Part shown: positions 11,601-26,600 of the stretch, in pieces
How the letters are laid out: every line of letters starts with the position of its first letter
Position numbering within the stretch: the first letter of the stretch is position 1
DNA from: Apricaphanius iberus
Lineage: Eukaryota; Chordata; Actinopteri; Cyprinodontiformes; Aphaniidae
Length of the DNA stretch: 64,000 nucleotides
Direction: 5' to 3'
Assembly (NCBI GenBank): GCA_028564705.1
Contig: JAPXFQ010002676.1
Coordinates: 1,426,001-1,490,000, forward strand
The notes under the pieces: model-generated
What the model was told of the DNA's origin: nothing
The model's database searches: none
Seen by the model: the letters and a program-made list of their open reading frames with translations, nothing else
Translations under genes and position numbers: made by a program

Positions 11601-14600
11601 CTGCTTTGGAGGCAGAGATCAGGCCCTCAGTCCAGCGGGAGTTCTTGGCATAAAATTCCTTCATGGAGGCTGCCCCCTGGTGGACAGAAAGGCAAACGCA
11701 GATATAGAGGAAAAATATTTACCCCTTAACTTGCTCTCAGGCAAAATGAACAGTAATGAGTAGGATGGGGGTTTATTTGCAGTTTACTTTAAATTAAATA
11801 TAATGTTATATTCTATATTATATTCAGATTTTAGTTTTTAATTGTCCAACTCAGAACTCAGTTTTCCAGACTGATTTCCAGCAGTTAAATAAAAATCCTA
11901 ACAAAACAAAATTCTGTGATCACCTTTACTTACCCAGTGATAAATCATTCCATCCTAAACACAGTTTATTTCTATTTTATCAGTTAATATGGACGAAATC
12001 TTATGTTTTGAACCTAACAATGTAACTATACATAAAAAGCTCTTTTTGTTTAGGAAATCTAGATTTCGTTAAAAAATAAACAAAAAAAATGGTTCCTGTA
12101 AAACCTACCCTTCCACTCTCCACGATATCCCTTTGCAGATCCTTCGAAGACAAAATAAGCTCCTTGATCGCCTGCATCAGCTCTGTGCAGGAGGCCAGGA
12201 TCCTGCAGGGGGCGACAGAGCACAGAACACGAATGGTGGCATGCTGCGACATTACAGGTCTTACTGTGTGTTCCTCCACAGCGTTACTGACTGACCGATG
12301 CAGCATCACTGAGCTGATTTCTCAGCGCAGACTGTAACCGCTCTAGTTGTTTTTCTGTATTTCATATATTAACACAAAAATAATTGTTTTAGTTGTTTTT
12401 TTCTTCTTTTCACTAGAACTCTACAATCATGCTTTTTAGTCCAAAACAGACTTCTCTACTGGAAAACAATAAAGCACATTGTTTTATATGCTTAATAGGG
12501 AAATTAGAAACTTTGACTCACGGAGGCGCAATCACTGACACACATCAAACCGCTGAAGAAACTAATTCCCACCATGTTATAAACAGTTAAACATCTGTGT
12601 GATACTGCCTTGATGATGAGACGTTTTATGTGTGTAAAACCTCAGACATCTGCCTCTACCGTACTTTGGAAGGTGTATTCTTACACCTTTTTACGTTCAA
12701 CACATTTGGTCAAGATACAAATTTCAATGTATGTCATTGGGATTTAATATGTTTGACCAACACCAAGTAGCCTAAAGGCAAAGTAAAACGAGAAAAATAA
12801 AAATCATGACAGAGTGGCCGCCCTGAGCCAACGTAGAATCGCCTCTCGCTGCAGTTACGGGTGCAGGTCTCTCAGTGGTTCTTCTGTTCCAGCTTTGTAC
12901 GTCAGGAGACTAATTATTTGCCTTTTTTTTTTTTTTTTACAAGAAAAAAAACCCAACCATCAGTTCTCTGGTGTCTCGTCATTGTTGTGTGGGCGCACAC
13001 CACGCGCTGTAGTACCAAAACTGAGTTTGGAAATCGTAGCATAATTTTTGAAATCCTTTCGTGTCAAATAGCCTTAATGGTTTTCCTATCGTCAAACTTT
13101 TTTCCCACCTGAAGTGTGGATCTCTGAAGCTCCCCGAGTTAAAATGGGCCTTTTGGCTGATTCTGATTCGTGCTGTAAATTTAAGTTGGTGGCTATAACT
13201 TAAATTTAATCAAACCCTACATAAACATCTGCACAACTTAAGGCCATAATTAAGGGAAATTATGAATATAATTGGTAGCACTGGGTTTTATTTAGGGGTA
13301 TAAAAGTAAAAAAAAGGCCGAGTTCAAATCATCATAACTCCACAAAAAAAACATAATTTTCCTTCTACTCACAATTGATAGTTACTTAAGACTTTCTTTT
13401 CATCCAATAAATTAATTTACAGACAATTCCTCAGTAAGTTAAGTGATAATCTCATTGCCGTACTTTGAAAATCTTAAATGCCTGCCATGTTCTTTGTCTA
13501 TGAGGTGATTATTCAGACGCTTTGCTTTATCATCTTCATGCAGAACTGAGGAAGCGGCTTGTTGCTTTAGAGAGCAGAGATGGAAGCCACTGTGAGACAG
13601 ATCAGCTCGTTTGTGCTTTAACTTTATTTCTCTAATGAGAAAACCCAATTCTTGTCTTGTATTGAGACCCATCTTGATCAGTCCAGCTAGTTTAACTGGT
13701 TCTGGTTTAGTTCAGGTCAATCAGATGCAGGATTTCGTATATTTTTATATATTAGATTTTGTCATTTCGCCGCTATTGCTACAGGATCTGAGGTAATGTT
13801 AAAAAGATTTCTGTCCCAATGACTCACCCACCAGCTGTTTTGCAAGGTGATGCACCGTTAGTTTCTGAGCAATGATCTAAGCGCTGCAGCAGTCCCACAG
13901 TTTATAGCCAGGATCCTGCAAGCTTCTGCAAGTCTAAACTGCCCATGATCCAAACAGTAAATAAGTAAAATGTGACTAAAATGTTTCGGACGGCATGGCC
14001 TAAATGACTAAGTTTTACTCCCGGCTCATGAGTTCTGCAGGTCTTCAGTCATGTCTCTGGACCGACTGGGACCAAGTCGTTGCTTTACAAGTCTCCAGTC
14101 ATGTCCCAAGTCTTAAACTTCAACTTTCAATCCATTTCGAGTCTTTAAAAAACAAAAAAAACACGTTGCTATTTAATCTCCAATGTAAATCTTAAACCAT
14201 GCGGTCTTTTTCAAATCTTTATTTACTTCAATACTTATGACACAAGTACATCGGAACTTACAAAAAGTATAAAAAGTTATGAATTCGCACCTGCATGTTG
14301 TACTTTAATTTCAAGTAGAATTTAATCTAAAAAAATCTAACACATTTAATCTAATTTAGCTAATAACGATTATCTTCTTTTGAACAATAATGTCACAGAT
14401 TCACTGCTAAGGATTAATGAGATTTTACAAAAAAAGTATGTGTAACAGAAAATTTTATTATGCTGGGACATTAAGAAACGTTGAATTGTCTTACTAGTCT
14501 CTTAGACAGCTGTTCTGATTCTAAGCTACAAACAAGAACCAATTGTATGTAAACTTCTCATCTTGACTTACGACAACTCGTTATTATCTGGTGTTACACA

Positions 14601-17600
14601 GCTCCTGTGAATGTCTTTCTCAGCATTATACTAAGTGTCCCTTATTGTTATCTATATACTGACGGCCCAGTGAAACTATCTCCTGATTGTTTACTGCTGA
14701 CTATTGATGACACATCCTGTGTTTACCTATTCCATGTTGTTCTGTGATTGGTCTTGTGGTTATCCCATCATAACTGTATGATGTAATGATCGGACAGAAG
14801 CTGATTCAATAGGGTGTGGCTGACTTCTATATTTACTCATGCATCTGTGCTGAAGCTGTAGGGTTCTCATCACGAGACCCTACGTGCACGTAAAATAAAC
14901 TATGTACGAATATGGATGACACTTTAGTTTTATTCTCTCATCCAAGGCCTCTCAGACACCCAGATTTCCATGAAAGTATGGGTGATGTAATTTTTTGAAG
15001 ATGATATTTAGATTTTTAAGACCCACAGGTATATTTACTTAAAGTTAGAAATTTGAAAGAAAAAAAATTATCAGAAAAAAACAAAACAAAGTTTGTTGAG
15101 AATCACACATTTCCAACAGAACATTTGTATTAAATTTATAAGATGTGCAAGTAGATATTTTAAAAAGTCTAGCCTAAGTGGTTCATGCGATTTTTTTATT
15201 TATTCGGAACGACTTCTACTGGGTTCAGATGAGGCCATAAACGTGTCAAACGAGACAGCCTGTGAAGAAGATGCTGTAACCCGCCGTTTATTTTAGAACT
15301 TCACATGTTGAAAAAAGTTGGACGTTGTGCCAACTCTGTGCTTCTCTTCTTGCATGTTTTTACATGTTGCGCTTCATTTCTGTCAACTGCTCTGTAGTTT
15401 ATGTTGTCAAAAAGAATTCACTATTCAGAGAAAAGCTCTAAAGAGACATCTTTTTTTTTTTTTTCAAATCTAGTAATCTGATTGGCTGTTCTGCAGCTGT
15501 GGCACATGAGGTGTGAAATGACGTAAAAGTTAGCAGATGTTTTAAAACTTTAATTATTGCGCAAAATATCACTTTACTTTTCGAGTAAATAAGTTCAAGT
15601 CCCAGTCAAGTCGAGGTCTTAAAAAATGTTTAAGTCACAATATGAATTAACTCCCTGCGGGTCAACAGTCTGCCTTTGATCTGAGTTTTACCTCTCGTTG
15701 ACCTCCATCTTGATTCCTGTATCAACTGCTCTGGACTTGTTCAGCATTTCCTGACGGGACACATAGGCACAAGGGAGCGGAAAAACAAAGACATTTTCAA
15801 GCTAATACTGCTGGTAAAGGATTCAGAGGGCCAATTTAGGCTGAAGTGATTTTGCTTGTAGCTGAGGAGGCGGAGTTAATCACCTCTATCCTGGCAGCTG
15901 CGGACTCCACAGCGGCGGAAGTGGCAGCCATTTCCTGCTCCACGAGATCTCCCAGCTCCCCCTGCTGCAGCTCTAAACCCCGCGGACGCAGTTTCTGGAG
16001 AAAAAGAAAGAGCGAGACGGCCTTTCTGTCTTAGAACAAGCCATGCTGAACGCCTCAAACACGACACTTGTTAATAAATCGGAATTATTGGCACCTCCGC
16101 AGTGGTCAGGATGGCCTCCAGAGCCGCCCTCAGGCTGCTGTTGTCGGCTGCCGCCAGGCTGTCCCTCTGCTTCATCTGTCCCAGCAGAGCCAGAGCTTCT
16201 GATCCGCACGCCTTCACGCTCTCAGACAGCGCTGGAACATGAAGAGAACATCCAGGACGGATGATTTAATGTCACTTAAAAACCAGGCAGGGAAATCCAG
16301 GAAAAGAAAAGAAATCCTTAATTCATAGATGCAGAGTGGAGGACGTTCAAATCAACTCTGACGGTGTTTAAAAAAAACTTCCCGAAGGCATTTAATCGTC
16401 ATGGTAAAGAACTCGCATTATTTCTCAGGAGGCACTATGGTAAACTGTTTTGAGTTTAAGTAGAAATCAGACTCAGGTTAGGAATATACAGCTGCATCTC
16501 AATAAACTAAATCATTAAACATTTATTCTAGGAATTTCAACCATAACAGTCAAACTTACATGACTGAGTCATGAATGTTATTTGTTGTTACAAACAGGGT
16601 TTTAAAGAGAGAAATGCCAACCGTCTACAAGAAGGCACAACAGCCACTACACTAAAGAAGCTGGCTATTCACATACTGCTGTATGAAATAATTTAAATTG
16701 GAAAGTTGAGTGGAAGGGAAAAAAAAGGTAGCAAATCCCATTTGAGAGTTTTAAGGGGAGAATCACAGGGTGAGGCTTGACACACACACAGACGTATCCC
16801 AGACATAGGCTACAGCTGTGGCGTTCCATGTGTTAAAAGCTACTTCTGAAGTGGACATGATGTCAAAAACTTTGACTCTAGTGCACCGTTTCAATCCTCT
16901 TTTCAGGTGAAGGTAAGCTTTGTATTTCATTTAGAGATTAACGTCCTGGTGTCCCGAGAGACACAGAATCCAAGCTTGAGGTCCGGTGAGAAGCTTCCAC
17001 AGTGCGTGATTATTCAGAGATCCACTGGTCGTCCACTGGTCTACAGTCAACAACACAGCCATATACCAAGAAGTTAGAGAGCCTTCTTCTGCTGACAAGC
17101 CTTATGGTGATGCTCATTTCATTTCTCAACAGGACTTTCGGACCTGCCCTGACTGCCAAACGTATGAAAAGTGCTACTGTGTTTGATTGGCAAGCAAACT
17201 GCCCTCACCTTCACCCCAAAGAGAATCCATAATGAAGGTCACCAGATGACCTGAAGGTCGCTATCAAAAGCCTGTTTCAACAAAACAATGGTACTACTTT
17301 GATGGAGAGCGGAGGTGGCCATTCATAAAAGTTCAAGTCTGTCATTGTGCGTGATATAAAAATCAAGCTTGGCGGCACGAATGGCCGCCAAGGCGCGTCT
17401 TCTGAAAGGGGCTAAAGGAACCTGGGTTTAATTTACCCCACATAAAAAAAACGAACAGACTCTGCAAATCGTCATCGGCCAGTAAAAGTGTGACCGGTGC
17501 ATCTACAGTTGTTGGAGCTTTAATACAACAAGACCTAGAAAAGATGAACTAGCCCCCCTGTTCAGAAGAAGCTGAGCCACACATGCTACCTTCCATGGGA

Positions 17601-20600
17601 TTTTGTAAAGAAATGTCAAAATTGCTGTGCTTTGTTTTGATTTCCAGTCTGAAGGCTGTGCAGTCTAGTTTCAGTTCTCACTATCTGTTTGTTTTTTTTA
17701 GAGTGAAATCATGGCTGCCAGCCAGAGTTCTATTATATTTGGGCATGTTTAGACTTGCCGTCTGAAGAGAGAAAAAACATTACTTGGTTACAAGGCTAAG
17801 AACTCTGTTGTTTGGCCTGAAACGAGTCCAAAGGCTCTTTCTAATGTCAAAATGAAATATATTTAGATTAAAAAATAAAAAGTAATCGAAAAATTATCAT
17901 TTCTTAATGCTTTCTTTGATTTGTTAAAAAAAATAGATTAAAAGTATTTTCTCAGAAATTAACATACTTCAAAAATATCTAAAAAAACATGAAGCAGAGA
18001 GTCAAATATGACAACTTCTACTGTGTTTTTATGTGGTAAACAAGTCTGTTCTCTGTTAGTAACAGAAATTATGTTGGACCATTACAAGTATTAGAAGTAT
18101 TCCTCGTACCTTCCACTTGCACCAAAGCTCCTAAAAGACAGTCCCACACCATAATCCCCTCTGCACCAAACTCTGAACTGCACACAGTGGGGTCAGGTTA
18201 GTGTAGTTCTGGCACACTTATCTATTGACAGAAACGCATGATTTATCCTTTAATAGATCATCTCTCCATTGAGTCTAATGGAGATGCGGTTTACATCACT
18301 ACATCTTAAACTTTGCATTGCTCTTTGCGGCGTAAGGCTTGGATAAAAATCGCTGGGCTGTGGAAACCCTTTCCATAAAGCGTTGTTGCTGTTCCTAGTC
18401 ATCTCAACAGAGTTATAATACAACCTGGTGCTAATGGCAGGATGTTTAGTAGGGAAGAATATATTGACTAGATTGATGTAGATGTAGAGGCTGGTAGTAA
18501 CTAGTTACATTTACTTGAGTAATTGAGTCACAGACCTTAGAGTAATTGTTTCAAATGACAGCAGTAATATTCCGATGAATAAGGTCTAAAGGATAATTAA
18601 TTTCCTGCTGGGATAGTTTCCAAACCAGCAGAAAACAGCGATCCCTGCGCTGATAACAGTCACGTCCTGCCTCACCCTTTGTTAGCGACTTACTCCATGA
18701 AGTGGATCCTTGCAGGCCCTTCCTCCTTCAGATAAAGCTCATCTCTAACTTTTTTTTCATTAAACACGCAGGTTCAAATTCATTACTTTCCAAGAGTAGC
18801 AGATGCTTGGGTCCATTTATCGCATAAGAAAATAACAGATATAGAACTGTGTGACCATAAATTTGAAGAGACCCATTTGAGTTCACTTCATAAACGCAAC
18901 TGTTACTACAGAAACACTTCTGACTTAAAAGCTGGGCCTTAATGAACTCTAATGTGAGAAGAAAGCAGCTCAGAGACATGTCAGGGCATGTACACATCTG
19001 CCTCACCCTCAGATTAACATCAGGAGACACCATCCATCTCTCACAGCAGCAGCAGCAACACACACGTTTGTATTGCTACCCACTGATTTTTGTAAGTAGA
19101 TTAATGCTAACCCAGACACTTTTCCTAACCCTAACCATTGCCGATCCATTACTAAATGTAAGCCTAACTAAAACTCAATTCACACCTTAAAACTAAACCT
19201 AACCTTAAAAAGGAGAGTTCGCCGTATTAGGACCGGGCTTCGGTCCCAACAAGGTCCATCGGTCCTTAGAAGGTTAGTGAATATCTCAAAGTAGGGTAGA
19301 AAAACCCAGGTATACACACACACACACACACACCCCATACCGTCTGCTTGCTCCGCAGGCACCATGTGGGAGGTGGCGCTGCCCTGAACGATGGTGTCGC
19401 CCACCAGGTGGCCACACTGGGTCACCACTCGCACCAGCTCCAGTACAGCTGCACCAAATACGTAGGCAGAGGAAATAAAGGTTATATTAATCAACACTAC
19501 TAAATAATAGCTAATATTTACATTCGCATTGCAAATGTCATATTTGCTGCAGCATTGATAGTGCATGACATCAGAAAAACATGTTACTGAAATAATATTC
19601 CTTAAAATTGCACAGAAATATGTCTAACCCAGATTGTCTTTCATTGACACAATGTTTCTATCACTGAGCTTTTGGATGACTCATTCAGATATACTTTGAG
19701 TTTTCAGAAAAGTTGATATTTTTCTGTAGCCATTCTCTAAAGCAGAACCAGTTCGTGGATATTGGTTGGTTGGATAGGATCTGGTGGATATGCGGCTGGA
19801 TCGATAAATAATAACTTTTTAACACATGGATGGATTAATGGAAGCACAATAAATGGATGGGGCAGCAAAACGCTGTATGCAAGAATGAATAGGCTGGCAA
19901 GGAACAGGACGGGGGGGGGGGGAGGACATAAGCACTGAAATTTCCCAAATCTTCTCATACTCCATTTTTATTTATTTATCCTATACAAATCCCAACCTGG
20001 AAAACATAATTTTATTTTCTCACCCGTGTTGTCAGCCAAGAAGGCCTCTCTAGCGCTGTGCAACCGCTGCATGGAGTCCAAAGAGGCTTGGCATCTAGAC
20101 GCAAGATAGTCTGCAGAGATGGACATACACAATGAGAGCTTCTCCAAAATAAATTTGCCACCGTAGATGAACGAGCTCTGCATCGACCTGACCTGCAGAA
20201 CTGGTGCAGCTGATGTGTGCTGGATCGTCAATCTGAGCCAACGAGTCCCTGACGATTCTTTCTGCCTCCTCTACGGCTCCCTGCAGACTGGACCAGCGAG
20301 CCGCCGCCAGCTGACTCTCCAACGCCTGCTCCCTGCTCTCCTGTGGACAGAGACATTTTGAACATCTAACAGGACATCTGTAGCCAGCTCATTAGAACCA
20401 TTCCTGACCTTCTCATTAAGCTGGTTCTGCAGGGCCTCGGCCGTCTTCACTCCGCTTTCCCTTTCGGTCGCGAGGGAGCTCTGGACTCGCTGGAGCTCCT
20501 CCCCCTGAACGGTGAGCTCCGCCTCCACCTTTGACAAGGTCTGAACCAGATCTGCTTTCTCAGTCTCCAGGGCGACCAGTTGCGTGCTGAGCACTTCGCT

Positions 20601-23600
20601 CGACTGCCACCAGGAGCGTGAGATCATGGAGGAAAAGAGGGCAAAGGATAGGAGACTTTCAGGCTGAAGAAGCAAGAGGACGGATAAAACATAGCTGTCG
20701 GAGAACACCAGGATGTGGTCTGACCTCACAATGACAACAGAATTTATCTTTAGCCGCTAGTTAAGAGTGATGCTGCCTTTATTTGAGGTTGTGGAGAGCC
20801 ATGAAGGCTCCGGAGAGGTTTGGGTTGAGGTCAAAGACGAAAATGGGAAGCTGGGGTTGTGAAACCAGCGATCGAGTATTACAACAGAGTGTCGTTGCAT
20901 CCAACCTTTTACACGGAGGACTTTGACTTGAAATGAACACAAGTGAGAGGAAGAAGAAAAACAGACTTACGTTCTGAATGCCATAAGGTCCAATAGAGAA
21001 ATGAGAAAGGAACAAGACACACCAACGTTAAAAATAGCACTTTTATAAGACGAGAAATGAAAGAAAGCATTGGAGACGAGTGACAAGAGCGGTAATATGT
21101 TTATGGAGCAGAGAAAGTTTCATAATGAATAAACTAACGCAGGGTTTTTCATGAATGCATATCCTCATTCAGAAATGCACATGCTCTGTTTCACAAATGC
21201 ACACGCGGAGGTTCACAAACATAATTTTCAGAAACACTTCACAAATGAGAAGTGGTGGGTTCATGCACATCCAGGAATTTGTATGATCTGTGAGTATATT
21301 TTTGAAGCTTTCTTCAAAATTATATTTGTGAAACAGCTTGTGTGCATTTGTGAAACAGATTGCTTGCAATTTGAAACAGATTTTGTGCATTTTTTAAAGA
21401 GAATGTGTGCGTTTGTGAAACAGATTGTGTGCATTTGTTAACCTCATCGTGTGCATTTGTGAATGTATATTACAAGTGTTTCTGAAAATTATATTTGGGA
21501 ACCTCCGCGTGTGCATTTGTGAAACAGACCATGTGCATTTCCGAATGAGCATATGCATTTGTGAAAAATCCCGCGTTTTATTTATTATGAGACTTTCTCG
21601 TCTCCATAGATGTTCGGCTGTGTTAGAAACTGACTGTGGGGATTAGATGCAGACAGGAAGAGAGGCAGTGCTGATAAACAAAAAGGCTACAAAAAAGTGG
21701 GCGGCTGGGAGAAACCAGGTGAGCGTAGTGAAACCTTCTGGAAAGAACTGGAAGTGGAGACCACAATACAGTTCATTTCATGCACTAATTTAGTCACAGA
21801 TTCACAATCTTATTAACTATGAATACAAATCTAAAAAGAAAAGTTTCCTTTAAAAGAGTTACAATGTTACCAAGACTGTACTTAAAGGTTGTATATGGAA
21901 CATTTTCATAAAAAACTACACTGAAGAAAAAAAAAATCTTTAAACTCAAGACCAATCCTATCTAAACATTTATATTTAGTTTTAAAATAATCCATATCAA
22001 AGCACGGCCTGTACATGGGATAGATTTATTTTGTGTGAAATACAGGTGAAAAATGTAAATCTATATGAAATGAGCTTTATTTTTTAACCCTACTTCTACA
22101 TTTGTTCTTCATGTTTTTAAACACATTTTATTTACGGATTTATATTTATTGTTAGAGGGTTTTTAAGACTAAGATGATTTGTTTTCAAAGCTCATCCAGG
22201 TTTTTAAAAGATCATTTTATATTTTTATAAAACAGAATATTTGGCACAACAGATACTATTACTAAAAAAAACCTCATATTAAATATGTTTATTCATATAT
22301 TTTGGTTTACGATTAGGATTCAAAATAATATGTCAATAATTGTAATAATAATAATAATGTGACTATCTTTCGCAGCAGTAGGAATAATTGATGGTTTTTC
22401 TGCTTAAAATGGAATTATTTAGAGAGTGTTATTTAGTTTAGCTATAGTAATATATAACTCTGCTGTTTTTGCTTGAGGTTATCATAATTTATGAATCTCA
22501 TAAAAGCCCATACATACATCTAAGATAAAAGAATCAGTCCACTCCTTATGGTTGAGGAAGACAGGGCGGACTCTTAAAATGATCATATTTACAGATTAAA
22601 GACCACCCAGATCACCCAGGTTGGTTAAGTCAGCAGTAAATGATCAAGCATTCTGGGAACTGCTGGGGCTGACCTGCTGAGAGGAGGCCATGGTGGTCTT
22701 CAGGGAGTCCAGTTCTGCCTGGGTGGAAACCAGCTCTCTCTGCAGCTCCTGAAGTTGCTTCACCTGTTCCCTCTCCTAAACCAGAGAACCCATCAAGGTT
22801 TCTAACTTAAAGCTTTGTCGTTTGGGTTGATAAAGTAGCAAGACGACTTTAGAAATGGGCCGTAACAACAACTGAGGTGTTACCCATTCGTTTCGTCCTC
22901 ACCTGTCTGTCCGCAGCCTCCTGGGCACCCTTCACCTTCTCCTGCATCTCCCTCCTGATCGCATCCACTTCATCCTGAGCTGCCCGGGCGACGGTCATCT
23001 GCCGGGTCACCTCTGCATTCTGCACAAACAAAACGGGACCAAACTCTGAAGCTTTAATACGGCAACAAGGGCACAGAGGGATCTAAAGACGTCCTCCTCT
23101 TCACCTTCCTCAGCAGGTCTGCATGACTCTGAACCAGTTCTGTGTATTTCTCCTTCAGTTTGGTATAGCGCTGCTCGTTGGCCTGAGCTTTTTCTGGGAA
23201 CGACAGGAAACGCACAGACAGATAGCTTAGAAAATGTTGCCAAGTAACTTCCTTACTGCAAATAAAAGGTCTTCCGGTTGTTTAGCTCATTTTATTCTCA
23301 GTGCTGCTGTAAAGGTTGAAGCATGTGAAGCAATACAAAGGACAATCCAAAATAACCAGAGCTCCTTGATCTTTTTCACTTTGTTACTACTGGGATTTTA
23401 TGACAGACCAACACAAAATGGTCCATAGCTGAAGTAGGAGAGAAAGGATTGCACGTTTTTAATACATTAAGAATAGATAATGATCGATAGTGGGTTTGGC
23501 CAACAGCCAGAAGGGCCGATAGTAGCTATTTTGAAAAAGGTCGACAGCTGATTAATGTGCCAATAGTTGATTAGTTTGCCAATAGTCAAAAAGAGGCTGA

Positions 23601-26600
23601 TAGAGAATGACCGATAGTAGGTCTGGTCGATACTTATTCTTAAAAAGGCTGATAGTTCATTACTTGGCCAATAGTAATACTGTAAAAGAGCAAGTAGGCT
23701 AAGAAACAAACACCGGATTGAAAGATAAATATTAAAACATTATTTTCAGAACTTACTGCAGAAAATGTACTTTTTAATTTTTTTTTACAAATCAAAAGTA
23801 GATATCCAAATAGAGTAACACATTAACTACATAATATGCTAGTCTTTCAACATCAAATCTCCACATACCAGGTCTTCAAGAAGAGACTGTGGAACATGTT
23901 CTTTTATTTTGCCTGAAGTATTTAAAATCTATCTGCACTTTTTATGTGTGCGCTGATTTGGGCGTTGTGTTGGACCTTTTCAGAGCTTTAAACTGGAAAA
24001 AAGGCCATTATTCCTTTACTTTGTAAATAAGACAACTAAGCTATATTTAATAAACTCCAGGTCATTCTCCACCCAGGTAACAACCTTATAATACGTTCTT
24101 CCCACCAAGCAGCTCAACTACGTCTGCTGGCAGGTGAACAGCTGATCCCCTTTGACTCTCGGCAATCCTCGCTCGCTTCTCAAAACAGGTGAAACTGTAG
24201 AAATCTGCCTCGCGCTGCCCGTCTGCCCCTTGCAGTTTTGCTTTAGAGGTGTGCGCAATAATCGCTCATGTTGTTCGCCCAGTGGGTTCCGTCTTTGCCG
24301 TCCTGCCTCGGTTCTTTTTATGCGCGGCTTAACAAGTTTTGCGCACCTGTAAGAAAGCAGCTGATTGTTGCGGTCCTCCTCCTGACTCATCCAGATAAAT
24401 TCAGAGGGGAGCAGTCCCTGCAAAGTTTTTAGTTAAACTACAGAATAGACTAAAGGATTAGTGAGTGTCTGACAGGGTGGGGGGCGTGGCATCACGATGG
24501 TGGCTCTCCATCATGATGACCAGATTTTTTTGACCGTGCTGGGCAAGATGACGAAAAAAAACCCAAAAAACTAGCGCAACCTCTGGTCTACGTATGACAT
24601 AGACATACGCAGTAATGACTAGGGCTGGGTGTCGATTCAAATTTCAGGAAATTATTCGATTCCAATTCTCAAGAGTTAGAAACCGTTTCATTCAATCTGA
24701 TCCAATTCGATATTGTTCGTTCCTATGAAAAGTTCAGTTCACCTTGGGAAGCTGCATTAATCCTTTCAGACAACAAACAAAATGGCTGTCTGGACTTTTC
24801 CTTCCTATTTCAGCTGTAAAAAGGGGCAAACTAACCAAAAAAAATAAAATTAGATTTTTGAATTTGCGAATCAATTCAAGTTGATTTCTACAACAATCGA
24901 TTTTTCGATTATTTCAACATAGCCCTAGTAATGATCCACATTCGGAATAAGACTTTTTGTGAACACAGCGATCAGATCGACTATCAGCGTGTCCCACTGG
25001 TCTCAATCGGGAGGAAATGTTGATCAGAATGCCGTGTTTACATGAAGCCTTTTTATTCCGATCAGGCTTTTAATCAGATGACTTGTATCTACGTAACAGC
25101 AGCTAAAGTGACGTCACAATAACATGATATAACCGCCCCTCACATGAAAGACGCTGCCCACCATGTCATTCTCATCCGTGGCAAACCATCAGTTTAGTAA
25201 CCAGATGGGTGGGCGTGGTCTGTAACCGCTAAAGTGCATAAAAACAGGGCTGCTCAATCTGAAAGAGACTGAAGCAGTGAAGACTGCAGCTTGTGAGATC
25301 GCTTTATGTGAAGGATTTTGTGCAAACGAGTCCATTAATATGTTTTGTACACACCATAGACCTGTTACTTGTTTAAAAAACCTTTTAAATTATATCACAC
25401 ACAGTAAGTGTTCAGTTGTCTTGCACCATCAAATGTGCTGCTAAAAAGCATATATATCAGCCATGGATATTGGCATTAATAATCGGCTTCAGATATCAGC
25501 CATCAGCAACCACTTTTCTTTTTTTTAAATCGGTAGCAGAATCGCCTTTAAAAAACCCCACATCAGTCGGTCCTAATCTAGTCCAAACAGCAGCACTCTG
25601 AGAGCAAAGGCTAATAAACATACGATCCTGGGTGATAAAACCGATTTGTATTCGAATACAACTGAAGGAAACTCTATGAGCAGCTGTAGAGACTCAGTAG
25701 CACACAAGTATTTTCAAAAAGCCCAACTCTGGTGGATTCTTCTGCTCTGTGGAGGAAATAAAATCCGTTTCAGCTCAATAATTTAAATGTCGGGCTGCAA
25801 CCCAAGATATTTAATGACTGTTTTTAGGAAAACCAAGGTTTAATTTGAGTAACTAAGGATTTGTAATCAGTGCATAATCCTGTTACTTGTTTAAAAAGAG
25901 CCACGATGCATCCCCTTCAAAAAGGAAAAAAAAAACATTTCAAAAGTCCTAAAGAAAGACTTTTTACAGCTCGCATTAGACGAATGAAACAAAATAAAAA
26001 AGCATAAAAAGAATAAATAATAAACCCTGGAGCTAAGAGCAGCATCAGCAATGGGCAAAAACACCTGTGGTGGTTCTGCTTTGACTGTGAGCCTGCGCTC
26101 TAGTGAAGTGGAGCTGCTGCATAAAAATAAATGCCGCCTCACTCTCGATCTCTGTCAGGCTCCGCTGCTCCTTCTCAGTGTCCTCCCTGGCCCTCCGCAG
26201 GTCGTCCAGCTCCGCCTTCAGGAACTCGCTCTCTCCTGAGGCCTGCAGCCTCAGGTGGCTCTGCTCGGCCAGCTCCGCTTCAAGCTCGCTGACGCGTCCC
26301 CGCAGAGCCTGACATAGCCGGCCACTCTGGTGACAGACGAGACAGGGTGGGAAACCAGGCGGAGGACGGAATCGAGAAGGATGTTGCTGCTATTGATACC
26401 TCCAGTCTGAAGGATTCTAGCTCCTCTTTGAGGGCCTGGATCTCCCTCGTCAGCTGCTCTATGAGACGGTCTCTGATCAACACCAACAGACAAACAAATC
26501 AGTCACTATTTTTCACAGTAAATATAACAAGCTGCTAACCTTCTCAATGGAAACATCATTTGGCTTAAGTACAAAACCTTGCTACATTATTCAACCTTTA

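Noticed and set aside
24930..25200. Candidate regulatory element from gtgacgtcac near 25110 (a CRE-like palindrome).
   Set aside because: It lies in a repeat-like stretch inside an intron, far from any start site, and short palindromes of this kind are expected by chance.
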